From positions 2,046,001-2,110,000 of the forward strand of contig NZ_AP024871.1 in the NCBI RefSeq assembly GCF_024346875.1: DNA of 64,000 nucleotides, read 5' to 3'. Within the stretch, counting starts at the first letter, position 1, and every line of letters starts with the position of its first letter. A program made the position numbers and the translations under genes. This document shows, in pieces, positions 41,605 to 51,591 of this stretch. Below the pieces are notes generated by a model. The model was not told the DNA's origin. It worked only from the letters and a program-made list of their open reading frames with translations, and made no database searches. The DNA comes from Vibrio gallicus. Its GTDB lineage: Bacteria; Pseudomonadota; Gammaproteobacteria; Enterobacterales; Vibrionaceae.

Positions 41605-42627
41605 TTATGCTTTTTGCATTGCTAATGCGGTATCGAGCATCCGATTAGCAAATCCCCATTCATTGTCGCACCATACCAATAGTTTCACGAGTTGACCATC
41701 GCTCACACGAGTCTGTGAACCATCAACTATCGCACTATGCGAGTCGTGATTAAAGTCTATTGATACCAGCGGCGCCTCAGTATAGTCAACTATAGAATGT
41801 AATGTACACTGAGACGCTTGTAAAATGGTTTGATTTACGTCACTAACTTTCACTTTTGCATCTAAAGTTACACTTAAGTCCATTGCGGTTACATTAACTG
41901 TCGGTACTCGAACGGAAATGGCTTCGAATTTATTTTCAAATTTGGGGAAAATTCTTTCAATGCCTTTATGCAACTTGGTATCAACCGGAATAATTGATTG
42001 GCTAGCACTACGCGTTCGGCGCAGATCAGAGTGGTAAGCATCGATTACCTGCTGATCATTCATCGAAGAGTGTATGGTGGTTATTGTGCCACGCTGAATA
42101 CCATAGGCCTCATCGAGTACCTTGATAATTGGCACGATACAGTTGGTCGTACAGGAGCCATTTGATACCACTCTATGCTCTGCTTTTAGTGAGTCATGGT
42201 TAACGCCATAGATAATGGTATTGTCTATGTCGTGACTGCCAGGGTGTGAGAACAACACCTTATTGGCACCCGCTGTTATGTGCTGCTGTCCATCAGCTTG
42301 AGAGCCAAACACACCGGTACAATCTAGAACAATATCCACATCCAAATCACGCCAAGGAAGCAGCTCTAATTCAGCCAAATGCAGAATACGAATCTCATCT
42401 CTGCTTCCATCTTGATGGTGCACATATAGGTATTCTTGGGTATGCGAAATCTGCTTTTGAAAGCGACCATGACTTGTATCGTATTGCAGAAGGTGAGCCA
42501 TAGCGTCCGGTTGAGCCAGTTCATTGACCGCTACAATCTGAATCTGAGACTGCTTACCACTCTCATAAACAGCCCTTAGGACATTTCTGCCAATTCGGCC
42601 AAAGCCATTAATTGCTACTCTTAGCAT
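41605..42627 (-). CDS. epd: Erythrose-4-phosphate dehydrogenase
   Basis: NAD enzyme of the GAPDH family acting on erythrose 4-phosphate in pyridoxal phosphate synthesis. The NAD motif [16 protein letters not shown] is at residues 4-19 and the catalytic Cys in [19 protein letters not shown]. It is called epd rather than gap because of its place upstream of pgk-fba and its 340-residue length; substrate choice is not proved by sequence. AGGAGT precedes the ATG. pdxJ, another B6 gene, is elsewhere in the window. Confidence 0.93.
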   Translation of the reverse strand: MLRVAINGFGRIGRNVLRAVYESGKQSQIQIVAVNELAQPDAMAHLLQYDTSHGRFQKQISHTQEYLYVHHQDGSRDEIRILHLAELELLPWRDLDVDIVLDCTGVFGSQADGQQHITAGANKVLFSHPGSHDIDNTIIYGVNHDSLKAEHRVVSNGSCTTNCIVPIIKVLDEAYGIQRGTITTIHSSMNDQQVIDAYHSDLRRTRSASQSIIPVDTKLHKGIERIFPKFENKFEAISVRVPTVNVTAMDLSVTLDAKVKVSDVNQTILQASQCTLHSIVDYTEAPLVSIDFNHDSHSAIVDGSQTRVSDGQLVKLLVWCDNEWGFANRMLDTALAMQKA

Positions 42628-42773
42628 GGTATTACTCCTAACCCTGCCGGCTCTTTGTTAATGACTGCAGTGTATCAGATTGCAGTTTGAGATTCATTCA
42701 GTCGTGATAGGCACTTGATTGCATTTGATATTTCAATCATGCTAATCACAGCAAATGAACAAGGATGCTCACT

Positions 42774-44537
42774 GTGCTAAAACATTGGTTATGGGACAAC
42801 CGCAAAGATCTTAGCTTTGTGTTTTTATTCTGGTTGATACTCTCTTACGCCTACCTTTATAGGGAATGGCCTCAACTGGCGAGCTTACAGCTAGGTGATA
42901 ACGACAACTATATGCGCTTTGTGCAGTTCACTTCTTGGATTGAGCATGGTGACTGGTATCTCAACCCTATACCACGCTTTAACCCACAAGATGGGATGAT
43001 CATTCATTGGTCACGACTGCCAGACATCCCATTAGTCGCATTAACATTACTGCTATCCATAGTCCTAGACCAAGCACTTGCGCCTATCGTCGCATCTGCA
43101 ATTCTCCCCCTGCTGTACCTATTGGCTTTAATAATCATAGGCTTTGCCTACAGTGAACATTACCTAGATAAGGAGCAAAGATTTGTTGCAACACTATTTA
43201 TTGTTCTCTCCCCAATAGCCAATCGATTCTTACCTGGAGCAATTGACCACCACAATCTGCAATTACTGTTTGTGGTCATATTTCTACTACTATCTCCCAT
43301 CACCAAGTTACAATTTCAACAAGTCTGGCGTGGATATACTCAAGCACTCATCATTACCCTTTCACTGTGGGTTGGCTTGGAAAACTTTATTCTATGGGTG
43401 TTTTATCTGGCGTGCTTTAGCCTACATGCACTATGGGCGCAGCCCCACCGCTTAGCTCACCTACAACGTCTGTGCCTCGCTAGTTTTGGGTTGACCCTAG
43501 TCGCCCTGCTTATAAACCGGCCTTACCATGAATTCTTCACCACTCGATTTGATGCCATTTCACTGCCGTTCGCGCTCTGTTTTCTATGTGGAGGTGTATT
43601 GCTGGGATTCGCCAACGCCTATTCAAGCCGCTCAGATAGGCCATGGAAAAAATTAATTTTATGTGCACTTATTGCCATCCCAATATTTACCCCACTGGTG
43701 TTTACTTATCCGGAACTCATCAAGGGAGCCTATGCAGATTATCCTGAAATATTAAAAGAATACTGGCTTAGTAATGTGTCAGAGGCCCGCTCTCTTGCAA
43801 CCTTGATTAAGGTTTATGGCATTGCGTCAGTGGAGAACTATTTACTTTATTTTATTCCCGCACTTTGTTACCCCTTCATCCGCAACAAAAGCGTGGCACT
43901 CAGCCTATTGTACGCAATCTTAGTCCTGCATTTATTGGTGGCATTCATCTGGCAAATTCGGGCTATTAGCCTGTGCTTTATTCTCAGTGCCCCCTTGCAA
44001 GCCTATGTTATTCACCAGTGGTTTCGTGCTGGCAAGCATCCGTTCTTAAGAGCATTAACCCTAATATTCGCCGCGCCTTCAGTAACAATAATACTTGTTG
44101 GACTGCTATTTCCTACCCCACCATCAAAGATAGTAAATGAGACTAGTGAGCCCAATAACGCCTTACTACAACAGGTATTTAACCAGTATCAAATCCATGA
44201 CCAACTCATTCTTACGGGTATCGAGACAGGAAGCAAAATCCTCGCCACCAGCGACAATCATATAATTGCGGCTCCATACCATCGCAACATTGCTGGCAAT
44301 ACGCATATGATCAAAGCCTTTCTTGAGACAGATATGACCCAAAGCCAGTTGCAACTTCAGCAACTGTCTATCGATTACATCTTGATTGGTCATGACAAAC
44401 AACTAGACGTTATCAAGCGCAAAGCCTCTCCAGACGCACTATTGATTCGCCTACAGCAAGGACAACTACCACAATGGCTAGCGCGGGTTACGCCGCCATC
44501 AGATAACGGATATCAACTGTTTCAGGTTAAGGAGTAA
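42774..44537 (+). CDS. STT3-like GT-C family membrane glycosyltransferase
   Basis: Polytopic membrane protein of about 587 residues with roughly 11 membrane segments in the first 470 residues and a soluble C-terminal domain. Near residue 40 the sequence LGDNDNYMRFVQFTSWIEHG, then DGMIIHWSRLPD, fits the first acidic loop of GT-C enzymes (STT3/PglB-like). PGAIDHHNLQ near residue 155 fits the second acidic motif. Such enzymes use lipid-linked sugar donors on the periplasmic side. Start: AAGGA is well spaced from the GTG at 42774; an ATG at 42765 directly abuts it. It is followed after 2 bases by a GT2 gene that could make its donor. The acceptor is unknown, and I cannot assign a gene name. Confidence 0.65.
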   Translation: MLKHWLWDNRKDLSFVFLFWLILSYAYLYREWPQLASLQLGDNDNYMRFVQFTSWIEHGDWYLNPIPRFNPQDGMIIHWSRLPDIPLVALTLLLSIVLDQALAPIVASAILPLLYLLALIIIGFAYSEHYLDKEQRFVATLFIVLSPIANRFLPGAIDHHNLQLLFVVIFLLLSPITKLQFQQVWRGYTQALIITLSLWVGLENFILWVFYLACFSLHALWAQPHRLAHLQRLCLASFGLTLVALLINRPYHEFFTTRFDAISLPFALCFLCGGVLLGFANAYSSRSDRPWKKLILCALIAIPIFTPLVFTYPELIKGAYADYPEILKEYWLSNVSEARSLATLIKVYGIASVENYLLYFIPALCYPFIRNKSVALSLLYAILVLHLLVAFIWQIRAISLCFILSAPLQAYVIHQWFRAGKHPFLRALTLIFAAPSVTIILVGLLFPTPPSKIVNETSEPNNALLQQVFNQYQIHDQLILTGIETGSKILATSDNHIIAAPYHRNIAGNTHMIKAFLETDMTQSQLQLQQLSIDYILIGHDKQLDVIKRKASPDALLIRLQQGQLPQWLARVTPPSDNGYQLFQVKE

Positions 44538-44539
44538 TA

Positions 44540-45478
44540 ATGTCACAACCAGATATCGCAATATTATTACCGTGCTTTAATGAGCAAGGGGCAATCGGTG
44601 AAACCATTGCCAGTTTTCAGGCAGCACTCCCCAGCGCCAACATCTATGTTTACGATAACAACTCAACCGATGATACGGCACTGGAGGCTAAACAAGCTGG
44701 CGCCATAGTTCGCTTTGAGCCTCGTCAAGGAAAAGGCGAAGTAGTAAAGAGGATGTTTGCAGATATCGAGGCGGATATCTATATCATGGCGGATGGTGAC
44801 AACACCTATGATGCCAGCATTTGTCCAAGCTTAATTGAAACCTTGGTTGAACAAAGGTTAGACATGATAATTGGAACTCGCTCTCGAGAATTAAGCTCTT
44901 ACCCTAAAGGGCATGTGTTAGGAAATAAGCTGTTCTCAAACCTAATCAATCGCGCCTTCAACTCACAACTTGAGGATGTATTTTCAGGCTACCGAGTGAT
45001 GAGTAATCGTTTCGTAAAATCATTGCCTATATTCAGTGATGGTTTTCAAATAGAGACCGAGCTTACGGTTCACGCCTTACAGCACAAGATCCCGATCAAA
45101 GAGGTGGCTACCCGTTATATATCAAGGCCGGAAGGAACTAAGAGTAAATTAAATACCTTTCGAGATGGATTTAAGATATTAAACTTCATCATGCTGCTAC
45201 TTAGAGATGTTCGCCCATTACTGTTTTTTAGCATTATTACTCTCGCACTCTCTTGCCTCTCTCTAGCCTTAGGTATCCCTGTCGTTATCGAGTTTTTTGA
45301 GACCGGTCTGGTTGCTAAATTTCCGACTGCTATTCTCGCCAGCTCCATTGCCCTGATTGCAGTAATGTCGTTATTTAGTGGTTTGATTTTAGATAACGTC
45401 AGTCGAGGACGTAAAGAACGAAAGATGGTGACTTACCTAAGAACGCCATTTTTTAAGCATAAAAAAAGCCAGCAGTAA
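44540..45478 (+). CDS. GT2 family glycosyltransferase, polyprenyl-phosphate sugar synthase-like
   Basis: 312 residues. The GT-A domain starts DIAILLPCFNEQGAIGETI, with the nucleotide-binding YVYDNNSTDDTALEA and the DXD-type motif IMADGDNTYD near residue 90, then FSGYRVMSNRFVKSLP. Two membrane segments near the C-terminus (about 223-250 and 260-285) anchor it. This layout matches DPM1/GtrB-like enzymes that load a sugar from a nucleotide donor onto undecaprenyl phosphate. AAGGAG precedes the ATG, 2 bases after the GT-C gene, so the pair is one operon. Sugar and acceptor are unknown. The end of the gene overlaps the tkt terminator. Confidence 0.8.
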   Translation: MSQPDIAILLPCFNEQGAIGETIASFQAALPSANIYVYDNNSTDDTALEAKQAGAIVRFEPRQGKGEVVKRMFADIEADIYIMADGDNTYDASICPSLIETLVEQRLDMIIGTRSRELSSYPKGHVLGNKLFSNLINRAFNSQLEDVFSGYRVMSNRFVKSLPIFSDGFQIETELTVHALQHKIPIKEVATRYISRPEGTKSKLNTFRDGFKILNFIMLLLRDVRPLLFFSIITLALSCLSLALGIPVVIEFFETGLVAKFPTAILASSIALIAVMSLFSGLILDNVSRGRKERKMVTYLRTPFFKHKKSQQ

Positions 45479-45489
45479 TACTGCTGGCT
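45461..45489 (-). terminator. Intrinsic terminator of tkt, overlapping the end of the GT2 gene
   Basis: A 9-bp stem AGCCAGCAG / CTGCTGGCT with a 5-base loop (45467-45489), followed on the minus strand by seven U. The left arm is inside the last codons of the convergent GT2 gene. Confidence 0.9.
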
Positions 45490-45511
45490 CACTTCAATTA
45501 TTGGCTGGTTA

Positions 45512-47506
45512 TTAAGCTAATAGCTCTTTAGCCGTGTTCACTACGTTTTCAGTAGTAAAGCCAAACATCTTGAATAGTTCACCTGCTGGAGCAGATTCAC
45601 CGAAGGTTGTCATGCCGATGATCTTGCCGCCGAAGCCAACGTACTTGTACCAGAAATCAGCAATGCCCGCTTCTACAGCGATACGTTTGGTCACTGAAGA
45701 TGGCAGTACAGATTCACGGTACGCTTCATCCTGCTTGTCGAATGCGTCAGTAGAAGGCATAGATACAACACGTACCGCTTTACCAGCCGCTGTAAGTTCT
45801 GCTTGCGCAGCTACTGCTAGCTCTACTTCTGAACCTGTCGCAATGATGATTAGCTCTGGAGTACCAGCACAATCATTAAGGATGTAGCCACCCTTAGCAA
45901 CATTCGCTAGAGTCTGAGCATCACGCTCTTGCTGAGCTAGGTTTTGGCGAGAGAAGATAAGCGCTGTTGGTGCATCTTTACGCTCAATAGCCAGTTTCCA
46001 AGCAACCGCAGATTCAACTTGGTCACATGGACGCCATGTGCTCATGTTTGGAGTCATACGCAGTGAAGCTACTTGCTCTACTGGTTGGTGCGTTGGACCA
46101 TCTTCACCCAGACCGATTGAGTCATGAGTGTAAACTTGGATGTTCTGAATCTTCATCAGAGCCGCCATACGCATTGCATTACGCGCGTATTCCATGAACA
46201 TTAGGAAGGTTGCACCGTACGGTACAAAACCGCCGTGCAGAGCAATACCGTTCATGATAGCTGTCATGCCGAACTCACGTACACCGTAGTGGATGTAGTT
46301 GCCCGAGAAATCATTCGCTTCAAGAGACTTAGAGCCAGACCACATGGTTAGGTTTGATGGCGCAAGGTCAGCAGAACCACCCATGAACTCAGGAAGCATT
46401 TGACCAAACGCTTCTAGTGCGTTTTGTGATGCTTTACGTGATGCAATGTTTGCAGGGTTTGCTTGAAGATCAGCAATGATTTGGTTTGCTTTCTCTTCCC
46501 ACTGTGCCGGAAGTTCGCCGTTAACGCGACGCTTAAGCTCAGCTGCTTCTTGCGGGTATGCTGCTGCGTAAGCTTCAAATTTCGCATTCCAAGCCGCTTC
46601 TTTTGCAGCGCCAGACTCTTTTGCGTCCCACTGTGCGTAGATATCAGCAGGAACTTCAAATGGACCGTGCTCCCAACCAAGGGCAGCTTTAGTGGCAACG
46701 ATTTCGTCTTGACCCAGTGGTGCGCCGTGACAGTCGTGTGTGCCCGCTTTGTTTGGAGAACCAAAACCAATTACAGTCTTAGTACAGATAAGTGTTGGAC
46801 GAGGGTCTGCTTTTGCCGCAACGATAGCCGCGTTGATTGCTTGTGCATCATGGCCATCTACTGCTGGAATTACGTGCCAGCCGTAAGCTTCAAAACGCTT
46901 AGGCGTATCATCAGAGAACCAGCCTTCAACCTCACCATCGATAGAGATGCCGTTGTCATCCCAAAAAGCAACCAGCTTGCCAAGACCTAGAGTACCCGCT
47001 AGAGAACATGCCTCGTGTGAGATACCTTCCATCAGACAGCCGTCACCCATGAATGCATAGGTGTAGTGGTCAACGATGTCGTGACCTTCTTTGTTGAACT
47101 GAGCCGCAAGTGCTTTTTCAGCCATTGCCATACCAACCGCATTGGTGATGCCTTGACCTAGAGGACCTGTGGTGGTCTCGATACCAGGTGCGTAACCATA
47201 TTCTGGATGACCTGGAGTCTTAGAGTGCAACTGACGGAAGTTCTTAAGGTCATCGATAGATAACTCGTAGCCCGAAAGATGAAGCAAAGAATAGATCAGC
47301 ATTGATCCATGACCGTTTGACAGTATAAAACGGTCGCGGTCAGCCCATTCAGGGTTTGAAGGGTTGTGGTTCAAGTGACCACGCCATAATACTTCGGCAA
47401 TATCAGCCATCCCCATTGGGGCGCCTGGGTGACCAGAGTTAGCTTTTTGTACGCCATCCATGCTTAAAGCGCGGATTGCATTGGCTAGATCTTTTCGGGA
47501 AGACAT
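45512..47506 (-). CDS. tkt: Transketolase
   Basis: Thiamine-diphosphate enzyme moving two-carbon units in the pentose phosphate pathway. Seen: [20 protein letters not shown] at the start, the ThDP motif [14 protein letters not shown] near residue 155, and the transketolase signature [20 protein letters not shown] near 470. The ATG at 47506 has AGGAG upstream; an earlier in-frame ATG at 47530 is rejected. 664 residues, normal. Divergent from metK across a 377-base gap. Confidence 0.97.
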   Translation of the reverse strand: MSSRKDLANAIRALSMDGVQKANSGHPGAPMGMADIAEVLWRGHLNHNPSNPEWADRDRFILSNGHGSMLIYSLLHLSGYELSIDDLKNFRQLHSKTPGHPEYGYAPGIETTTGPLGQGITNAVGMAMAEKALAAQFNKEGHDIVDHYTYAFMGDGCLMEGISHEACSLAGTLGLGKLVAFWDDNGISIDGEVEGWFSDDTPKRFEAYGWHVIPAVDGHDAQAINAAIVAAKADPRPTLICTKTVIGFGSPNKAGTHDCHGAPLGQDEIVATKAALGWEHGPFEVPADIYAQWDAKESGAAKEAAWNAKFEAYAAAYPQEAAELKRRVNGELPAQWEEKANQIIADLQANPANIASRKASQNALEAFGQMLPEFMGGSADLAPSNLTMWSGSKSLEANDFSGNYIHYGVREFGMTAIMNGIALHGGFVPYGATFLMFMEYARNAMRMAALMKIQNIQVYTHDSIGLGEDGPTHQPVEQVASLRMTPNMSTWRPCDQVESAVAWKLAIERKDAPTALIFSRQNLAQQERDAQTLANVAKGGYILNDCAGTPELIIIATGSEVELAVAAQAELTAAGKAVRVVSMPSTDAFDKQDEAYRESVLPSSVTKRIAVEAGIADFWYKYVGFGGKIIGMTTFGESAPAGELFKMFGFTTENVVNTAKELLA

Positions 47507-47766
47507 GTCTGCTCCTGAGTGCATATGCAATTGATGGAATTATTCCTAGACTTAACTGCCCAAGAGTTGGATGCATCTACAGCACCTCTCTATAATTAGG
47601 ACCAGCTAAGGCGACTATTGTCGCAGAGCACAATTATTACCGCAAACGCTTTCCATCATTCAAGCGCTACTATCTATTTTTGTGCCTACAACGACTTTTA
47701 TTTACGCTTTACAGCCCAACGACTGACAAAGTGAGCATTTAACTCACTTTTATATGCAAATAAAGC

Positions 47767-47794
47767 TTGTATTTCGGTCATTCAAATTTAGAAT
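47767..47794 (+). promoter_or_regulatory. Sigma-70 promoter of metK
   Basis: TTGTAT at 47767-47772, a 16-base spacer, and TAGAAT at 47789-47794. The MetJ boxes begin one base after the -10, so bound MetJ would cover the transcription start. Confidence 0.6.
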
Positions 47795-47818
47795 AGACGT
47801 CCAGAAGTAGAAACATCT
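47795..47818 (+). promoter_or_regulatory. MetJ operator (three tandem met boxes) of metK
   Basis: Three consecutive 8-base units: AGACGTCC, AGAAGTAG and AAACATCT. Against the met box AGACGTCT these match at 7, 5 and 6 of 8 positions. MetJ with SAM binds such tandem arrays to repress methionine and SAM synthesis genes, and metK makes SAM, so the site is in the expected place. Confidence 0.75.
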
Positions 47819-47883
47819 ACTTAACAATCATCTTAAGGGATGCCAATGCATCTTTTATCAACTAAATAGAAGGGAGCCCATCT

Positions 47884-49038
47884 ATGGCTAAGCACCTGTT
47901 TACCTCTGAGTCGGTTTCTGAGGGACATCCTGACAAAATTGCAGACCAAATCTCTGATGCGGTTCTAGATGCAATTATTGAGCAAGACCCTAAGGCACGC
48001 GTAGCGTGTGAAACATATGTAAAAACCGGCATGGTCATGGTTGGTGGTGAAGTTACCACTTCTGCATGGGTCGATATTGAAGAGCTTACACGTCAAACCG
48101 TACGTGAAATCGGTTACGTTCACTCAGATATGGGCTTTGATGCCGATTCTTGCGCGATTCTAAATACCATTGGTAAACAATCGCCAGATATCAACCAAGG
48201 TGTTGATAAAGCAGACCCTAAAGATCAGGGCGCTGGTGACCAGGGTATTATGTTTGGTTATGCAACCAACGAAACCGATGTATTAATGCCGGCACCAATC
48301 ACTTATTCTCACCGATTAGTTGAGAAGCAAGCCGAAGTGCGTAAGAACGGTACACTTCCTTGGTTACGTCCTGATGCTAAATCTCAGGTAACTTTCCAAT
48401 ACGACCAAGGTAAGATTGTCGGTATTGATGCAGTCGTTCTATCTACCCAACATAGCGATGACATCTCTACTCCTGAGCTTCGTGAAGCTGTAATGGAAAC
48501 CATTATCAAACCAGTACTTCCAACGGAGTGGCTAAATAAAGAAACCAAATTCTTTATTAACCCAACCGGTCGCTTTGTAATTGGTGGTCCTATGGGTGAC
48601 TGTGGTCTAACTGGTCGTAAGATTATCGTAGATACCTACGGCGGCGCAGCACGTCACGGTGGCGGTGCATTCTCTGGTAAAGATCCATCTAAAGTAGACC
48701 GCAGTGCTGCTTACGCTGCACGTTATGTAGCGAAGAACATCGTTGCTGCTGGTCTGGCTGACCGTTGTGAGATTCAACTTTCTTACGCAATTGGTGTTGC
48801 CGATCCAACGTCTATTATGATTGAAACCTTTGGCACTGAAAAAGTATCACATCAGATCATCATCGAAGCAGTACGTCAAAACTTCGACCTACGCCCATAT
48901 GGCCTGCAAGAGATGCTAAATCTACTTCAACCAATCTATAAGAAGACCGCAGCATACGGTCACTTTGGTCGCAACGAATTCCCATGGGAAGCGACAGACA
49001 AAGCCGATATTCTTAAAGATTTTGCGGGTATTAAATAA
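47884..49038 (+). CDS. metK: S-adenosylmethionine synthetase
   Basis: Makes SAM from methionine and ATP. The N-terminal [20 protein letters not shown] is diagnostic; [16 protein letters not shown] (near residue 118) and [16 protein letters not shown] complete the active site. 384 residues, full length. GGGAG precedes the ATG. The MetJ operator upstream indicates SAM feedback control. A strong terminator follows. Confidence 0.98.
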   Translation: MAKHLFTSESVSEGHPDKIADQISDAVLDAIIEQDPKARVACETYVKTGMVMVGGEVTTSAWVDIEELTRQTVREIGYVHSDMGFDADSCAILNTIGKQSPDINQGVDKADPKDQGAGDQGIMFGYATNETDVLMPAPITYSHRLVEKQAEVRKNGTLPWLRPDAKSQVTFQYDQGKIVGIDAVVLSTQHSDDISTPELREAVMETIIKPVLPTEWLNKETKFFINPTGRFVIGGPMGDCGLTGRKIIVDTYGGAARHGGGAFSGKDPSKVDRSAAYAARYVAKNIVAAGLADRCEIQLSYAIGVADPTSIMIETFGTEKVSHQIIIEAVRQNFDLRPYGLQEMLNLLQPIYKKTAAYGHFGRNEFPWEATDKADILKDFAGIK

Positions 49039-49060
49039 CCGCCTCGAACTCTGTTTACTA

Positions 49061-49087
49061 AAACCTCAGCCTTGCTGAGGTTTTTTT
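49061..49087 (+). terminator. Intrinsic terminator of metK
   Basis: A 9-bp stem AACCTCAGC / GCTGAGGTT with a 3-base loop, followed by a run of seven T. It begins 23 bases after the metK stop. Confidence 0.92.
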
Positions 49088-49312
49088 ATGCCTGAAATAA
49101 AGTGAGCGTGAACTAATTACACCCAAAATTTGTAATTGATGGTATCTAAGACAATAGTTATAGCTGAACAAACTGTTAAGCCAGTCAACTTTTGCAGGGC
49201 ATCAGGAACGATGAAAAAGTTTAAGGAGGCAGTTTCTACGAGGTTCAGGGACTAAGAAGTGCGCTACTTCATCCTAACCGACGTAATTACGGGACAGAGA
49301 CAGGAGGATACA

Positions 49313-50131
49313 ATGCCTCGTACATTTAATGAAAATGACTTTCAAGCGTCTGAACGTATCAGCGATAGCGAATACGCGAAGACCATACCATGCAATAAAA
49401 TCAGTATTAGCGACCCTTTCCAATGGCTCGCCTTGGGGCTCAACGATATGCTTCGCGCTCCCTTCATCAGCTTAGTTTACGGACTATGTTTTGCCGTTGC
49501 GGCGGCGGCGATTGTGGGGTTAATAAACCTGCAAGGGGTTCATTCACACTTAGTTGTTCTACCGGCTTTAATCGTCTTTATGCTGATAGGCCCCTTCTTA
49601 GCTCTCGGCTTATATGACGTTAGTTGGTCTAGAGAGAAGGGCAAACAGCCCAACCTAGTACACTCAATGAAAGCGATAACCCGAAATTCCACCTCTCAGT
49701 GGGCATTTGCCGTCATCCTTGTAGTTACCATGATTCTATGGATGAGAATCGCCGCTTTGCTACATGCGCTATATCCATCGGTAGCAAATGCTAGCATCAT
49801 AGAGTTTGCACCATTTTTAATTACCGGTTCAATTGCTGGCTTCATTCTTGCCAACCTCGTGTTTAGTATCTCTGTATTTTCTATTCCCTTGATGCTTGAA
49901 CGCCGTGTCGATGTTATGACCGCAGTATTTACCAGTTTTAATGCCGTTAGAAAGAACCCTATGGCAATGGGAGTGTGGGCAGCGATTATCTGCGGAGGGG
50001 TACTGATTGGATTTGCTAGCTACGGAATCGGGATGATAGTCACTATGCCTATGCTTGGTTATGGTACATGGCACGCCTATCACGCTACCATTCAAAAGAA
50101 ACACTCCGTAAAAGAAACACCCATTGAGTAA
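49313..50131 (+). CDS. DUF2189 family inner-membrane protein
   Basis: 272 residues with about six hydrophobic segments (for example FISLVYGLCFAVAAAAIVGL and LVVLPALIVFMLIGPFLALG). The layout and sequence, including DVSWSREKGKQPNL and FSIPLMLERRVDVMTAVFTS, fit the DUF2189 family, often noted near cytochrome oxidase genes in other bacteria; no function is established. The ATG at 49313 has a strong AGGAGG six bases upstream; an open frame to 49259 lacks one. It is monocistronic, with its own terminator. Confidence 0.8.
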   Translation: MPRTFNENDFQASERISDSEYAKTIPCNKISISDPFQWLALGLNDMLRAPFISLVYGLCFAVAAAAIVGLINLQGVHSHLVVLPALIVFMLIGPFLALGLYDVSWSREKGKQPNLVHSMKAITRNSTSQWAFAVILVVTMILWMRIAALLHALYPSVANASIIEFAPFLITGSIAGFILANLVFSISVFSIPLMLERRVDVMTAVFTSFNAVRKNPMAMGVWAAIICGGVLIGFASYGIGMIVTMPMLGYGTWHAYHATIQKKHSVKETPIE

Positions 50132-50162
50132 AAAGCGATAAACTTCTCACCTAATTAACTGT

Positions 50163-50188
50163 AGCGGGCTGAATAGTCCGCTTTTTTT
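50163..50188 (+). terminator. Intrinsic terminator of the DUF2189 gene
   Basis: A hairpin AGCGGGCT / AGTCCGCT (one G-T wobble) with a GAAT loop, followed by a run of seven T. It begins 31 bases after the stop. Confidence 0.88.
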
Positions 50189-50239
50189 ATGTTACACATA
50201 GCGATACACTCTGCTTAATAATCCAAACCTTGTTACTCA

Positions 50240-50734
50240 ATGAACAGCTTCCAGCAGCAAATCGATACCAAACTGAAATCACTGATCAATACTGCTAATC
50301 AGCACTTTGAACGCACCTTTTCAACGCCACAACTTCAATTCAACCTGCGGGGTAAAGCGGCAGGGCAAGCTCTATTGCAGCTCAATATTATCAAGCTAAA
50401 TATGGTTCTCGCCCAAGAAAACCCCACTGCATTTATCGATGAAGTGCTAGCCCATGAGTTAGCACATCTAATTACCTTTCAGGTCTTTGGTCGAGTTCGC
50501 CCACACGGAAAAGAATGGCAATACACCATGGAGCGTGTATTCAACATTCCCGCTAAGCGAACCCACTCAATGGATGTTAAATCAGTACAAGGCAAGACCT
50601 TTGAGTACCACTGTGGCTGTAACTACTATCCATTGTCTATTCGCAGACACAACAAGGTAGTCCGCAACCACAGCGCCTATACCTGTAAACTGTGCGGAAA
50701 TAAACTGCTTTTTACTGGTAAACAGCTGTCATAA
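50240..50734 (+). CDS. sprT: SprT family zinc metalloprotease
   Basis: Related to the DNA-protein crosslink protease domain of eukaryotic Spartan. The zinc-protease motif HELAH is at residues 72-76 (EVLAHELAHLITF), and a C-terminal zinc ribbon has YHCGC and YTCKLCG. 164 residues, normal for bacterial SprT. Its cellular role in bacteria is not settled. It precedes endA, the sprT-endA order known in E. coli. Confidence 0.94.
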   Translation: MNSFQQQIDTKLKSLINTANQHFERTFSTPQLQFNLRGKAAGQALLQLNIIKLNMVLAQENPTAFIDEVLAHELAHLITFQVFGRVRPHGKEWQYTMERVFNIPAKRTHSMDVKSVQGKTFEYHCGCNYYPLSIRRHNKVVRNHSAYTCKLCGNKLLFTGKQLS

Positions 50735-50800
50735 AAGCCTCTAGCATCGCTATCAAATAGGCGATATCATGCGCGCTTAATTTTTAGCAGTAATAATATT

Positions 50801-51508
50801 TTGTCTCGATTTTTGTGGCTTGTGACAGCCCTATTCTCCGTCACCGCAGTCGCTGCACCTCACTCTTTCTCGCAATCAAAGCGTCTAGCCGTATCCATAT
50901 TTAAACAGCACCCCGAGAGTTTTTATTGTGGTTGTCATATCCAGTGGCACGGTAAAAAAGGCACTCCTGATTTAAGCAGTTGTGGCTACAAGGTCCGCAA
51001 ACAGCCTAAGCGTGCAAATCGCATTGAATGGGAGCACATAGTACCGGCAGCACATCTTGGGAAACAACGTCAATGCTGGCAAGACGGTGGTCGTAAGAAC
51101 TGCACCAGACACGACCCCGTATACAAGGTGATGGAAGCGGATTTGCATAACCTTGTCCCCTCTGTCGGTGAGGTCAATGGTGACAGATCTAATTACTCTT
51201 TCAATCAATGGCATCCATCCACTGCCGATGTTACCTATGGCCAATGCCATATGTATGTGAACTTTAAACACGATAAAGTGATGGCTCCACAGCAAGCAAG
51301 AGGCGCTATAGCAAGGGCTTACCTCTATATGTCAAACCACTATCACGTTCGATTATCAAAGCAACAAAAGCGCTTGATGAATAGCTGGAATAAACAGCAC
51401 CCAGTTACGGCTTGGGAGTGTAAGCGAAATCAACTAATTAAGTCGATTCAGGGCAACGATAACCCATTCGTCACTCAAAAATGTAAGGCGGGTTATAAAT
51501 CGGGTTAG
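50801..51508 (+). CDS. endA: Extracellular/periplasmic endonuclease I (EndA/Dns)
   Basis: Secreted DNase of the EndA/Dns type; in Vibrio cholerae Dns degrades extracellular DNA and limits transformation. A signal peptide covers about residues 1-18 ([14 protein letters not shown]). The nuclease signatures [12 protein letters not shown] (near residue 73) and [21 protein letters not shown] are intact, with four or more cysteines for disulphides. 235 residues. The only plausible starts are non-ATG: TTG at 50801, or TTG/GTG a few codons later. Confidence 0.93.
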   Translation: MSRFLWLVTALFSVTAVAAPHSFSQSKRLAVSIFKQHPESFYCGCHIQWHGKKGTPDLSSCGYKVRKQPKRANRIEWEHIVPAAHLGKQRQCWQDGGRKNCTRHDPVYKVMEADLHNLVPSVGEVNGDRSNYSFNQWHPSTADVTYGQCHMYVNFKHDKVMAPQQARGAIARAYLYMSNHYHVRLSKQQKRLMNSWNKQHPVTAWECKRNQLIKSIQGNDNPFVTQKCKAGYKSG

Positions 51509-51591
51509 GCACTAATTAGAGCCTTGTTATTTGGCGTATGAGATACCATATTAAGCTTATTAGACCTCGATTCGATTAGGAAATAAAAGCA

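Larger units (their letters stand above)
47507..47883. other. Divergent regulatory region between tkt and metK
   Basis: 377 bases without a gene. The right part holds the metK promoter and MetJ operator. The left part (about 47510-47700) should contain the tkt promoter but no strong match was found by eye. No ORF with a Shine-Dalgarno was seen. Confidence 0.5.

Noticed and set aside
46463..46990. Antisense open frame in tkt (175 codons)
   Set aside because: Shadow of the transketolase gene; low-complexity Cys/Phe/Arg composition and no Shine-Dalgarno.
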